A stretch of 64,000 bases of DNA from Notolepis coatsorum (lineage: Eukaryota; Chordata; Actinopteri; Aulopiformes; Paralepididae): NCBI GenBank assembly GCA_963971535.1, contig OZ020594.1:115913127-115977126 (forward strand). The letters run 5' to 3'. Of this stretch, positions 1 through 11,166 are shown piece by piece. The position numbers were made by a program, and so were the translations under genes. How positions within the stretch are numbered: the stretch's first letter is position 1; each line of letters begins with the position of its first letter. The notes under the pieces were generated by a model. That model was given only the letters and a program-made list of their open reading frames with translations, was not told the DNA's origin and searched no databases.

Positions 1-54
1 GGCATCCCTACTGGCTACCGTTCTGGGACTGGGAGCTAACATTATAGTAGTACC

Positions 55-1197
55 AAGTGGCCAAGTTCAGCTCCAACTCCATAGTGAAGTTTGCGGACGA
101 CACAGTGGTGGTGGGGCTGATCTCGGACAACGAAGAGAAGGCCTACCGGGAGGAGGTTGAGGTACTGGAACGCTGGTGCCAGGACAACAGCCTGCTCCTG
201 AACATTGGTAAAACCAAGGAGCTGATCGTGGATTTTAGGAGGAGACAGCAGGAGACACACACACCACTGAGGATAAACAGGGCTACCGTGGACAGGGTGA
301 GCAGCTTCAAGTACCTGGGGGTCCACATCTCAGAGGACCTGACATGGACAACACACATAGACTCAGTCGTAAAAAAGGCGAAGCAGCGCCTCTACCACCT
401 GAGACAGTTAAGGAAGTTCAGAGTATCTGGGAAGATACTCCAGTCCTTCTACTTCGGAGCTGTAGAGAGCATCTTGACTGGAAACATCACTGCCTGGTAT
501 GGCAACAGCACGGCACAGGACAAGAAGGCCCTACAGAGAGTGGTGCGCTCAGCCGAGCGTACCACGGGTATTGCACTACCAACCCTGCAGGTCCTATACA
601 ACAAGAGGTGCAAATCCAGAGCCTGCAGGATAATGAAAGACCCTCACCACCCCAACAACAGCCTGTTCATGCTGCTGCGGTCAGGCAAACGCCTGCGAGC
701 ACCAGTAACGAGGACAGAGAGACTTAGGCTCAGCTTCTTCTCCGAGGCCATCAGAGCCTTGAACACTGAACTCTCCACGCACAAGCACACACACAACACA
801 CACACTGTACACGCTCACACACTAGCAGCCACTTTAACATGAGCACACACACACTCATGCTGCACACGCTCACACTATGGACACTTTACAGAAGGAAAGG
901 TCACTTTAAGAATAGTATAGCTTGAGATTGTATAATATAGCATTGTATAGCAGTGTACATAAAAACCCAGTGCCTCATCCGTAGCTAACAGTGTACTGCA
1001 CTACCACAGGACCTAGCATGTCCTACCATGCTCTGTAAATAACTAATGTACAGATACCGATATGCCTACTTTGTTTATTGCACTATGTCGCTCTATTGGT
1101 TGGACTCTTATTATTATTACTTGTATTATGCACATCGTTGCGGGCGAGACCCCCCGCATTTCACTGTATACCTGTATGCCGTGACAAATAAAACTCT
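55..1197 (+). mobile_element. L2-like LINE, 5'-truncated copy
   Basis: This is the 3' half of a non-LTR retrotransposon. It begins abruptly near position 55, inside the reverse transcriptase, at a point equivalent to 15030 of the second copy (14568-16178), and it runs through a 3' UTR to about 1197. Both copies share the UTR motifs GCATTTCA(C/T)TGTATACC and ATAAAACTCTTG/ATTAAAACTCTTG. The last 55 bases of unrelated DNA at the window start show a typical 5' truncation. Confidence 0.85.
57..842 (+). pseudogene. L2-like LINE ORF2 fragment (RT palm to C-terminus)
   Basis: This 261-codon reading frame encodes the end of a LINE reverse transcriptase. It shows the catalytic KFADDTVV (FADD box) about 15 residues in. 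It then has the thumb and C-terminal motifs [36 protein letters not shown] and [14 protein letters not shown], all shared with the copy at 14568. The apurinic endonuclease and the first RT motifs are missing because the copy is 5'-truncated, so it cannot be autonomous. The frame runs about 30 residues further than its sister, into a CA-rich 3' UTR (HKHTHNTHTVHAHT), because the ancestral stop near the end of the RT is lost. I place it in the L2/CR1 group. The exact clade is inferred, not tested. Confidence 0.8.
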
Positions 1198-1229
1198 TGT
1201 ATCTTGTTGGATGGTGTGGGCTAACTGGC

Positions 1230-1345
1230 TATCGTTCCGTGATTTGTTTACTTGGTAACACGGGTTGCTAAGGAATTTAGGTTCGAGGTTGAAGAAAGTG
1301 CACTTTTAGGTTGAAAGAACGGCCCTAATGTCAACATGTTTCAAT
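1230..1345 (+). repeat. Dispersed repeat, inverted partner at 49230-49340
   Basis: A segment containing TTGTTTAC, GGTAACACGGGTTGCTAAGG and AACGGCCCTAATGTCAA reappears in reverse complement at about 49230-49340, inside a hAT element. The homology suggests this is a remnant of the same hAT-type family. No matching terminus was identified here. A 14-base T run follows at about 1389-1402. Confidence 0.6.
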
Positions 1346-1554
1346 ATAAGCGTTATGTATGGTGATAACGAGTTAATGCCGTCACTCTTTTTTTTTTTTT
1401 TATGCGCCACACTTGCGGGCCATCGCACCAGTGCTACTGAGGTAAATCCATTCATCGCACAGACTGACGTCAGAGTAGCACGTGCGACATATATCTCGCA
1501 CTGTACAGCCCTGGTGGAGAGGGATGAAGAATAGGGCAGATACAGGAAAGAAGG

Positions 1555-1722
1555 CTCTGGCAGGATTGGATCCCAGGCTAACAGGGGTACATGTGGTTCC
1601 AGAGGTAGGGTCCTAACCACTACACCATCTCTGGGCACAGTGTGTCTTGCTCAAGGACACTTCGGCATGCTTCCAGGAAGAGCTGGGATCGAACCGGGAA
1701 CCTTCAGATTACCAGACGACTG
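1555..1722 (-). mobile_element. tRNA-derived SINE remnant (probable)
   Basis: The minus strand holds a B-box-like sequence (complement of GGGATCGAACCGGGAACC near 1687-1704), preceded by text typical of fish SINE bodies (TCTTGCTCAAGGACACTTCG on the + strand). No clean target-site duplication was found, so the boundaries are approximate. Confidence 0.45.
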
Positions 1723-1852
1723 AATGCCAAAAAATGCATGCGTGTCCTATGTGTCACCCATCTCGCATGTGTGTGTTCGCTGCATGACGATGTAGCAATG
1801 TGCTACAAATAACTGGACTTCTTCTTCAAAGTCCAGTTTCATATGACCTCAC

Positions 1853-1948
1853 CTTCCACAGCCAGTCTGAGTGCTTTCAGCTCCTTCTCTCTCTCCTGGA
1901 CTCTCTCCTGGACTTTGAAAAGACTCTCCCCCAGCTGTTTCTGGAACA
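1853..1948 (-). pseudogene. finTRIM-like coiled-coil exon end
   Basis: Read on the minus strand, 32 codons encode a charged heptad-like segment containing KQLGESL, KVQERVQEREKELK and LRLAVE. This resembles the start of the coiled coil in fish TRIM proteins of the finTRIM group. The frame ends at a good splice donor (G|GTGAGG). No B-box or RING lies immediately upstream. A RING fragment of the same family sits on the same strand at 14112-14346, so these could be the two ends of one first exon split by about 12 kb of transposons, or two independent relics. Neither part looks functional. The family assignment comes from motif recognition only. Confidence 0.5.
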
Positions 1949-2905
<957 letters not shown>

Positions 2906-2954
2906 CACGTTGGAAGGGGGGGTGCGGGGGGTGCTGCAGCACCCCCCCTCAGTT

Positions 2955-2986
<32 letters not shown>

Positions 2987-3360
2987 GTTTTTTTTTATGA
3001 CAGTATTTATATATTTGTATATACTGTAACTGTATAACTGTATATTATAAGTTTATCCTGCTCAAAGCACTTCACCATTTTAATATTGTGTGTATTGAGC
3101 CGTACTGTATTGTAGCCATTCTCCAATCTGTTATTTCATTAATTCATTACACTACTGTATGTACACAATCATACGTGTAAAACCGAGTACATTTTCGAGT
3201 GATGACAGACTGTCACAGACTGATTGAATGACAGGTGAAACAACTAATTGTATTCACCTCCCGTCTCCCGCCCTTCCCACGCGCCACGAACCACTGAGCT
3301 ACTGTGATACAGTGCTTGCGCAGTCGATTTTAGCTAGTAGTCAGACTTTGCTAGCACAGA

Positions 3361-4004
3361 ATGTCTCACTCGCAGAAAAGAAAAATATCAGATTTATTTT
3401 CGAAGCGTCCCAGTGACAGTCCCACTAAATCTGATAAACGTCAGAGAGAGACAGAGACGACAGGTTCAGCCTCAGCATCAGGTATTGAAGAGTTAACTGA
3501 GTCTGTTCCCCTATACCCCCCCTCGGGCGCCAGGGGCTTCCACTGAGGGGTGATGCAAATAGGGATGGGGTGTTATGGCAGCTCATGATGGAAAGAGTGC
3601 GCACCGCCACCGAGTCTGATCCTGAGTTGAAGAATTGGCTCCAAAAGAGAGACAACTGGATGTCCAACAACATCCAAAACGAAATCTTACAGCTGTTTGC
3701 CCATGATATTCAGCGACAAATTAGAGGCAAAGCATCCAAAAGCCCATTCTTTGGCTTGAGCGCTGACGGAACCACTGATGTCACTCACTGGAAAAGAACA
3801 ATTCTCGTGTAATATACAGTTTGCCGATGACGACTTGGAAGCTCAGAACTTCTTTTGGGGTTTTTACAATGCCCGGCCCAGACACAACAGCCGAGACGCT
3901 GTTTTTGTGTATAAAATACTTTTACGCCTCGACCTGCCCATGGAGAGGCTGATAGGATACTGTTTTGACGGGGCCAGCAATATGTCTGGGGGGTACAGGC
4001 TAGA
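3361..4004 (+). pseudogene. hAT transposase remnant (ZMYM1/DUF4371-like)
   Basis: The frame starts MSHSQKRKISDLFSKR, a lysine-rich N-terminus seen in many fish hAT transposases. It breaks at a stop near 3544. A second segment (3570-3812) carries WLQKRDNWMSNNIQNE and FFGLSADGTTDVTHW, the latter corresponding to the first catalytic aspartate region (S-A-D-G-T-T-D). A third segment, shifted in frame (3778-4004), has FWGFYNARP and GYCFDGASNMSG. That matches the typical DUF4371-to-RNase-H pattern in which DGA-NMSG holds a catalytic Asp. The C-terminal dimerisation domain is absent. At least two frame breaks and one truncation make it a pseudogene. Confidence 0.65.
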
Positions 4005-4238
4005 CCAGGGGTTCCAGGGGCGCGAGAAGTCCGCGGGGAGTGGGGGTGCTGAGATATTGATCGTTTTTGATTATATAAATTTTTTTTTATATAAAATATA
4101 TATATTATATAATTATACTTGTAGTTGTATTGTCTGCGAGACATCGCCACCACGCAACACGTCAAAATGCTCGCTATCTGCAAACAGCTCCACTGTCTGT
4201 CAGTCATAACCAACACTCTCGTTCACTAGGATACTATG

Positions 4239-4392
4239 ATGAATTGAAAATGGGGGACGGTCCCTGATGTAAACAAGACGAAAGTCTTTCTCTGGTCTGC
4301 ATCCCCTTAACAATTGTATGTATTGAGCTGTACTGTACTGTACCCATTCTGCACTCTGTTAATAAACTTTTCAATCAAACTTTTCAATCAAA
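4239..4392 (+). repeat. LINE 3'-tail copy (tail a)
   Basis: A short copy of the LINE 3' end also seen attached to reverse-transcriptase bodies at 23228, 54282 and 58454. Shared motifs are TGATGTAAACAAGACGAAAG, TCTGCATCCCCTTAACAATT and AATAAACTTTTCAATCAA. Only the tail is present. Confidence 0.85.
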
Positions 4393-5130
4393 ACAGCTGC
4401 CCAACTCCGCGCTCTGAGCGTTCTGATGCACACATCACAGCCCAGCTTACCCCATCTGGTTGTTGCGCCCTCTGTGTCACTGTCGCAACAACAATAGCTG
4501 CAGGAGCGATAATAATAATAACACACACATTACCTATTCCGAAGACGGTAAAACACAGAAGGTGGTCTTGCGTTCAGGAGTGGTGGAAATAAAATCCTTC
4601 ATGACAAACATGAATGTCCAGTGAGTCCAGAATATCCGGATGCATATGCTGCAGCAAATCCAGGTTATTATTATTAAAGAAGTCATTTCTTTTCTGAGAC
4701 ACAAGTAAACACACTCTCCACTTCAGACAGTCCTCCCTCACTGCAATTCGTTCCTGCATACAACATCGCCGACAGATATATTCCTTTACTGCGAATTGTC
4801 CCAAAACAAAAACTATTCCAGGCCGCTATTTATTTTACCAACGGATTTCCAGTTCCGCGTTGACGCTTCCAGGCCGCGTCTATTCAAATCCCAACCGGTT
4901 CATGAGTGGCTACACGCTGTTTTAATAACACTGCATTATCGAGACAGCGCCCCTATGGATCTGGCAATGAATTCCAAGAATAGGGTAAATCTGCAGTGCC
5001 GTTCCGCTCTATGACATTGAGTAGCGTCGGTATTCCAATGGAATAAAGGCCAAAACCACCTTGCAGTTGCAGTTACCCTCCCCACCAGCAGGGGGTGCTG
5101 GAGCACCCGTCGCACCCCCACTTCTCGCGT

Positions 5131-5210
5131 CCTTGAGGGGTTCCCAAAATGTTCAGGCCGCAACCCAAAAAAAACGGTGTCAGAGAGCCGCGACCCCCAC
5201 TATTATAGGA
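5131..5210. mobile_element. hAT-Charlie-like terminus fragment
   Basis: AGGGGTTCCCAAAATGTTCA followed by GCCGCGACCCCC resembles the terminal repeat of Charlie-type hAT elements. The opposite end was not found, so this is a solo end. Confidence 0.35.
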
Positions 5211-5457
5211 GGTAAAAAAAATAAAACATTTTAAATGGAAATGTATGGTTGAAACATGCAAACGTTCAAACGCACACACACTAATAAGCATTGGAGGCTT
5301 TTAACCAGGGCCGGACTGGGGAAATCATTCAGGCCAGGAAATATAGCCCCAGTCAGGCCACTTTTTAAGCAGGGGGTCTGGGGGTCCCCCACCAGGATTT
5401 TTTTTGTTACAAAAACTTCATTTCCTGCATTCTGGTGCAGGATTTTTTTTTATTTGT

Positions 5458-5755
5458 ACCCTTTAAATGCCAGTGTTTGTGATGGCATCACAAATCATTG
5501 TTAAAAAAACAGGCTAGCATATGTATGATTAGCAACAACATAGATTTTTATGGATTTTCATTTTTTTGTAATTGATAAATACAATATTTTATTCAACTTC
5601 AGCCCTGATCATAACACCACATATTCATTTTATAATTATAACCCTTTAAATGCCAGTGTGTGTGATGGCATATATTTGCAATATATCAAATGCAAAGTAA
5701 ATTTTTCTGGGGCGGATTATTACAGGCTAGCATGTGTCAATGATTAGCAGTTTTT
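5458..5755. repeat. Diverged direct repeat, two units of about 180 bp
   Basis: The text CCTTTAAATGCCAGTGT, TGTGATGGCAT and AGGCTAGCAT..TG..ATGATTAGCA appears twice, at about 5459-5540 and 5641-5750. An A/T-rich spacer separates the copies. No coding potential is visible. Confidence 0.6.
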
Positions 5756-5806
5756 CGTAAGGATCCCACCTCCACCAATCACATGCGGCTCCCTTTGTGT
5801 GTGTGT

Positions 5807-5811
5807 GAGAG

Positions 5812-5853
<42 letters not shown>
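5807..5853. repeat. (GA)n microsatellite
   Basis: A GA tract at the distal border of the BEL/Pao LTR region. Confidence 0.9.
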
Positions 5854-5855
<2 letters not shown>

Positions 5856-7285
5856 TTCTCCAACTTGTGTGAGTTGCAGTGATCTCCTGTGTAACTGAGG
5901 GGTACAATTCCCTGACTGTATTGTTAGATATGGTATTTAATACCACTACCTCTTGTACTTTAACTTCTGGCCATCCAGTACATGATATAAATATGATGAA
6001 CACTTTCCCACCTGATGAAACGAAGTCCACACAAATGTACAAATCGAATATTTAATATAGCAAAAGGTATATACAACGTTCACTTGTTTACACTTATGAT
6101 TTGAAATATGCACTTGTATGGCAAATGAGTATTCGTAGGTAAATCAACATTGAATGTCCAATCTCTGGTTACGCAGGGAGTAAGTATACAACCTGGATAT
6201 TTAGGAACTATAGCGATGGTACTTAAATGATTATAGCTGGATACACTAAGGGGGGGGGGGGGGTCCCGCTGGTTGTAAGACAGTAGGAGGGGGGGGTTAG
6301 AGAAGCCGCTGGCGGTATCCCATCTGGCCGACGATTTCTTGGGAGAATTCAAAGTCTTGAACACGGTGCCCACAGAACCTCGGTCCGCAGACGAATACAG
6401 CTGGACCCTCTGGTGGACGGTAGCTGCCGGTCCACAACGGAGAGACGTGAGGCGACCTCACTGGTGTAGAGCGCCGTCTCACCTGGAGTCCTCTCCGGGG
6501 GGTAGTTCCAACACTCCGCAGTGTTGGCCGTTATCCATGGAATAATCAAAGCACCCAAAGCATAATCCAAGCCGTGGAAGGCTCGCCGTCGTCCGGGTAG
6601 AGTAATCCAATATACAGGTCCAGTCGCCCTGGCCCGGAGCTCCTCGGATGCAGGCACCACTAGGGGTCTGCCCAGCCTGGTTAAGCGTCCAGATAACGTC
6701 AGGAACGATGGGGGTACTGATAACTTTATAACTCTAACCGAACGATGCACCATACATAAATAGACTATTATTAGCTTAATAGAATACGTCCAACTCGACG
6801 GTATAGTGCCAAACTATGACTATTCAACTATTAATCCACACGATATCTCAATGCCTATTCTGAGGCCAAGTAGGCCTTACTACACCACACGTGCGTCGTG
6901 GGTGAGGCTTCGCGTCTGTCACTCTGTTGGAGGGTAAAGAACTGGACTAAAAGAAAGTTCTACTTTACTTGCGCCATATATATATGCGCTATGAACAAAT
7001 AGTACCATTCGTATTTCGCCAGACGTATTCCTACGCGGAACCGGGGCTTGCCACGACATGTTGGGCGGCACGATTGAACTTGAACCTAGGGGTATGGCAA
7101 CCTGGCGCCAGGTTCTCGTCCAATGGTAGAATGAAACTATTATGGGCTGTTTAGTAGACTAAAGGGATATTCAGTGCATATTGTACAAGGAATATACAGG
7201 GGATATCAAACGATATACAAACACTATTTAAATATATATATATAAATAAATATATATATTCGGTTTAATCTGATCCTTCACAACA
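5854..7285 (-). mobile_element. BEL/Pao 3' LTR (approximate far end)
   Basis: On the minus strand a polypurine-like tract (TAATTAGGGGGCGGC) is followed at 7285 by TGTTGTGAAGG, a normal TG LTR start. The sequence from there to about 5854 is non-coding. The distal CA end of the LTR was not located with certainty, and no 5' LTR partner lies in the window. Confidence 0.55.
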
Positions 7286-7378
7286 GCCGCCCCCTAATTA
7301 GTCCCACCTAATTAGCTAAGCAGAGACAGATTAACCGCACTGTCTACCACTCAAGGTCCGCTGTAAGGGTCAGTCAAC

Positions 7379-8385
7379 TCACAAAGTCATGGGGTCATGG
7401 TCATCATCGATAGTATCTGGGAGTCGGGGCAGTTCTATGAGCCTCGCCACGGGTCGTGTGTAAGTGCGCCCTTGGACGAGTACTTCAGCTGCTCGGACCT
7501 TGCCATCGGCACCGGTGATCACCTTGCTTACGCGGCCAGCCGGCCACATAGCTCTGGGTAGTGACTGGTCGATAATCATGACGACTGTTCCTTCTGTCAA
7601 ATTGTCTCTCTCTTTTACCCACTTCTGGCGGGTCTGTAGAGACGGTAGGTAGTGGAGTAGGAAGCTGCTCCAAAACTTGTCAGCTAGTACTTGACTGTAC
7701 CTCCACATTCTTCGGCCGTTCGCTTCTTCAGGCCTGTACATTGTCTGGGGTAGCGCAGGGTCCAGCCGCCCCATTAGGAGTGTGTTGGGGGTGACTGGGT
7801 CGACATCTGCTACATCACTGGAGACGTAACCGAGGGGCTTTGAGTTCAATACTCCCTCGATCTCCGTGAGGACTGTCATTAGGACTTCCTCCGCCACAGT
7901 CTGGGCCCCAAGCACGGCGTACAGGGCTGTCTTTATAGAACGTACTTCTCGTTCCCAGGTTCCACCGAAGTGGGGTGCGTTCGGGGGATTAAACTGGAAG
8001 TCAATCTGGGATGGAGCGAGGTGGGTCTTAAGTTCTGGGCCCATAGCTTGGAAGCTCTCTCTCAGCTCTCTTTCTCCGCCTTTGAAGTTTGTCCCGTGAT
8101 CAGACAACAATGTAGACGGTTTTCCTTTCCGTGATGTGAATCTTCGGAAGGCCATAAGGAATGAGTCTGTGCTCATGGTCGGAAGGAGCTCGATATGTAT
8201 CGCTCTGGTGGTCATGCATTTGAATACAATACCCCACCGCTTCTCGGTTCCTCTTCCTCTCTTTATATACAACGGGCCAAAGCAGTCCATGCCTGTGGAG
8301 TGGAATGGCTTGTCGCCGAGTCGGAGGCGACAGGGGGGTAAGTCAGCCATCCGTGGTATGCTGGGCTGCGCGCGCCACTTGGTCT
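7379..8385 (-). pseudogene. BEL/Pao retrotransposon integrase with DUF5641-like end
   Basis: An open frame of about 330 codons covers the 3' end of a BEL/Pao pol gene. The catalytic DDE triad is visible: Asp in GMDCFGPLYI, Asp in LLSDHGTNFKG and Glu in HFGGTWEREV. The C-terminal part (YLPSLQTRQKW, GTVVMIIDQSLPR, WPAGRVSKV) is the DUF5641 domain typical of BEL/Pao. The frame continues 5' of its first Met (RAQPSIPRMADLPP) and stops being pol-like near 8385. Protease, RT, RNase H and the zinc finger of the integrase are therefore lost. No frameshift is seen in the surviving part, so the copy is young or was recently truncated. LTR sequence follows on the same strand. Confidence 0.9.
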
Positions 8386-8815
8386 ATATTTTGAAGTACA
8401 AAATAGATTTGATCGTAATATTTATGAGAATGCATGTTTTTTCACACTACAGGAGGAGACACAATGATGTAAAAATGTATTTTTCGATTAACCTAATTGT
8501 ATGACTTTCTGAATGTCCAGAATGGCAAAAAAATAAATCAACAGATATTTTTCTAACCTCACCTTTGGTCATGAAGGGCTGTTGTATCAATATGTGAATC
8601 AATTATGTACTTTGTGTCTTTCCATTGGCAGGTGAAGCATGCTGTTATAATGCCCCTTTATGGGACAGCGAATGTAACATCCATAACGTTTTCCAGGAAA
8701 AGTTGTCATAAAACATGCATCTGGAATGCAATGTCAACCAAACTTCCTAAGCAAAGCTAACTTTTATAAAGATGACATATTAGCAACAATTAGTCATTCT
8801 GGTCTTATTTTTTGT
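8386..8815. other. No recognisable gene
   Basis: AT-rich DNA between the BEL/Pao breakpoint and the inverted-repeat arm. It contains one GTAACATCCATAACG motif (about 8669), in the orientation opposite to the cluster that follows. Confidence 0.5.
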
Positions 8816-9275
8816 GTTATGGATGTTACCGTTATGGATGTTACATTGCAAGTGACGGATGTTACATTGTGAATGTGTGTTGTTAAGTCCGATTATGGCC
8901 CCTTTGTTTGAAGTATAATTTACACATTTTAGTTACACTTATTGAGATAAAGATGAGCCTGCAATAAGAAATGTTGACCTTTTGGATTTTGAGATAGGTG
9001 ACAAAATACACAGCGTTATGGATGTTACGGAAATTGACAAGCTTTTCGGACTCACTGAACACATGATGAAAACTCTGTGAATATCTTTTTCAAAGAATAA
9101 CATGTTTACTATCACTTTGTAGGGAAGGGTTTGAGGTACCCAAAAAGCACATTCAGGAAAACCTGGCATTTCCTCTCAAGGAATGATCACAAAAAAGTGC
9201 TGTTATGGATGTTACATTTTTGCGTTATGGATGTTACACGTCTGAAATAGACAAAAAACACTATAAAAATGTGTG
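8816..9275 (+). repeat. Left arm of long inverted repeat with GTTATGGATGTTAC motif
   Basis: The stretch of about 355 bp at 8916-9272 is the reverse complement of about 13155-13523. Matching landmarks include GGTACCCAAAAAGCACATTC and AACATGTTTACTATCACTTT. The motif GTTATGGATGTTAC recurs at about 8816, 8828, 9016, 9203 and 9222. A repeated motif in two mirror arms suggests a DNA transposon or foldback element of unknown superfamily. Confidence 0.7.
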
Positions 9276-9984
9276 TTGTTAAGTCCGATTATGACCCCGC
9301 CCTTTGTTTGATTTAAATCAGAAGTATTTTATGACTCCTTGTTTGATTAAAATCCAACATATTCCCAGACACAACTTTTTGACTCATTGGTGGTCTAGGC
9401 AGAGCAGTGTCCACGTTAGCCTACTGCTAATCGGCTGCTGTCGGCCATCTCCCCCTCGCGTCTGCTCAGCCTACATGTGTATTTGTTATTGTTTTGCCGA
9501 GTATCGTGACAAGAAACCCACCCCAAAAAACAGAGAAACCCCAAATGAAACCAAAAAGTAAATGAGTATTATTCCAGGGACGACATTTCAAGACAGGCCC
9601 CAGGAATGAAGGATGCAGTGACCATAAGAGAAGGAGTCAAGCAGAGGGTTCAGAAACGCCACATGTCCATGTCCCTTATGGAGGCTTACCGCTGCACTTC
9701 CAACCAGTTTTGATCAGATTCGTGAACACCTCAATCCTCACATGGATAACAGAGGGAGATACCATTTCTCTGAACCAGTCCAGGCAGAGTGAATTGGACT
9801 TGATTTTTTATAACTTTCTTTTTCATGGTGAGGTTGACATTTTCATGGAATTGCTCCAAAACTCATTTTCTGATTTAACCGATATTAATATTGCTGTTCT
9901 CTGTATAGAAAACACCTTTTTTATGTTAATCAAATAAAGAGCTATTTTCCAAAAACTTTTTGTAATTTATTTTCAGATTTTTTT
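9276..9984. other. Interior of the inverted-repeat element
   Basis: Mixed sequence between the left arm and the tandem repeat. A short readable stretch at about 9590-9710 (KDAVTIREGVKQRVQKRHMS) could be a decayed exon of a transposase. I do not recognise its family. Confidence 0.3.
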
Positions 9985-10182
9985 TTTGTGATTTGTGACG
10001 TCACAGTATGATGTCATAATAGAACATTCTAGAACATGTCACAGTATGATGTCATAATAGAACATTCTCGAACAATTGTGATGTCACAGTATGATGTCAT
10101 AATCAAACATTCTAGAACATTTGTGATGTCACAGTATGAAGTCATAATCAAACATTCTAGAACATTTGTGTTCTATATATAT
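9985..10182. repeat. Tandem repeat, about 48 bp x 4, CRE-like
   Basis: The unit contains TGATGTCACAGTATGATGTC and AACATTCTAGAACATT. The first unit has the perfect CRE palindrome TGACGTCA, later ones TGATGTCA. TTCTAGAA is a second palindrome. Confidence 0.85.
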
Positions 10183-10194
10183 TCAACAATTCTG

Positions 10195-10961
10195 ATGTGC
10201 CAGGGGTTTGGCCATATAGCTACCACGTGTATGAAGGGGATGAGGTGCGCTAGGTGTGGCGGGGAACATGAATATGGGAAATGTGGAGAGGGAGTGAAGC
10301 CGAGGTGCTGTAGTTGTGGTGGGGAGCATAGTGTAGCGTTTCGGGGGTGCGAGGTGATGATGAAGCAGGTCGCGGATCGGAGAGAGAGAAGGGAGGGTAA
10401 GTTGACGTATGCTGGGGCGGTTAGCAGGGCAGGACAGGGGAGCCAAGAAAGGGTGCAGGGGGTTGAAGGAGGGCATTTGGCAGTGAGGGTAGAGCAGGTG
10501 GAAAGAGACAGGGGAAGGGAGGAGAAATTAGGTATTGTGGCCTTCGTGGCAGGGGTAGTTACTGGTATGGCAGAGGTTACGGGTAGAACAGAGATGGTGA
10601 AGATGATTGTTAGGATAGCGGTTCAACATCTGGGATTGGAAGGTCTGGACTGGAAGGAGGTGTGTAAAGAATTGGCTGAGGGGGCTGCGAGGGACAAGGC
10701 TGCGAGGGACAAAGCAGCCCAGGATAAGATAGCAGGGGGCAAGGAGGGTCCCGCGGAGGGGGGCTCAGACAGGAAGTAGCAGCAGTAGCTGCACTCCAAT
10801 GGACAATGTAGTTGATGACGGGGTCCAGTAGAAGAAGAAAAAGAAGGTGAAGAAGGAGAAGAAGGAGAAGAAGAAGAGCCCATAAAAAGAATTGCGGAGG
10901 GCAGTAATACGCCTCGATGCGTCTACTCTGCCGGAAATTCAAATAAGAAGAAGAAGAAGAT
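10195..10961 (+). mobile_element. ORF1-only LINE, copy 1 (5'-truncated)
   Basis: This aligns with the 3' 770 bp of the fuller copy at 11167-13060. Both end in TGCCGGAAATTCAAATAAG followed by (AAG)n. The retained frame encodes two to three CCHC zinc knuckles (CARCGGEHEYGKC, CCSCGGEHSVAFRGC) and the C-terminal tail, ending at 10779. No reverse transcriptase follows. The in-frame extension upstream into the tandem repeat is fortuitous. Confidence 0.8.
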
Positions 10962-11156
10962 GTTTGTATTGTGATTGTATGACAAGAGGAGCAGAGAAGA
11001 AGGAGACAGAGACGATAGAAATGTGTTTTGAAGATGAGAAGAAGAAGAGGAGTGTAAACTTTCTCAAGTGTGGGCGAAGCAAGAATTGTGGAGGGCAGTA
11101 ATACGCCACGATGCGTCTACACTGCCGGAAATTCAAATAAGAAGAAGAAGAAGAAG
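10962..11156 (+). mobile_element. ORF1-only LINE tail, copy 2 (short)
   Basis: A severely 5'-truncated relative ends in the same 3' module (GGCAGTAATACGCC, ACTGCCGGAAATTCAAATAA, AAG repeats). It sits exactly after the AAG tail of copy 1. Confidence 0.75.
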
Positions 11157-11166
11157 CATTTCCTGG

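Noticed and set aside
1046..1258. Tyr-rich small frame
   Set aside because: It lies in the LINE 3' UTR and mirrors non-coding text in the sister copy at 15990-16150.
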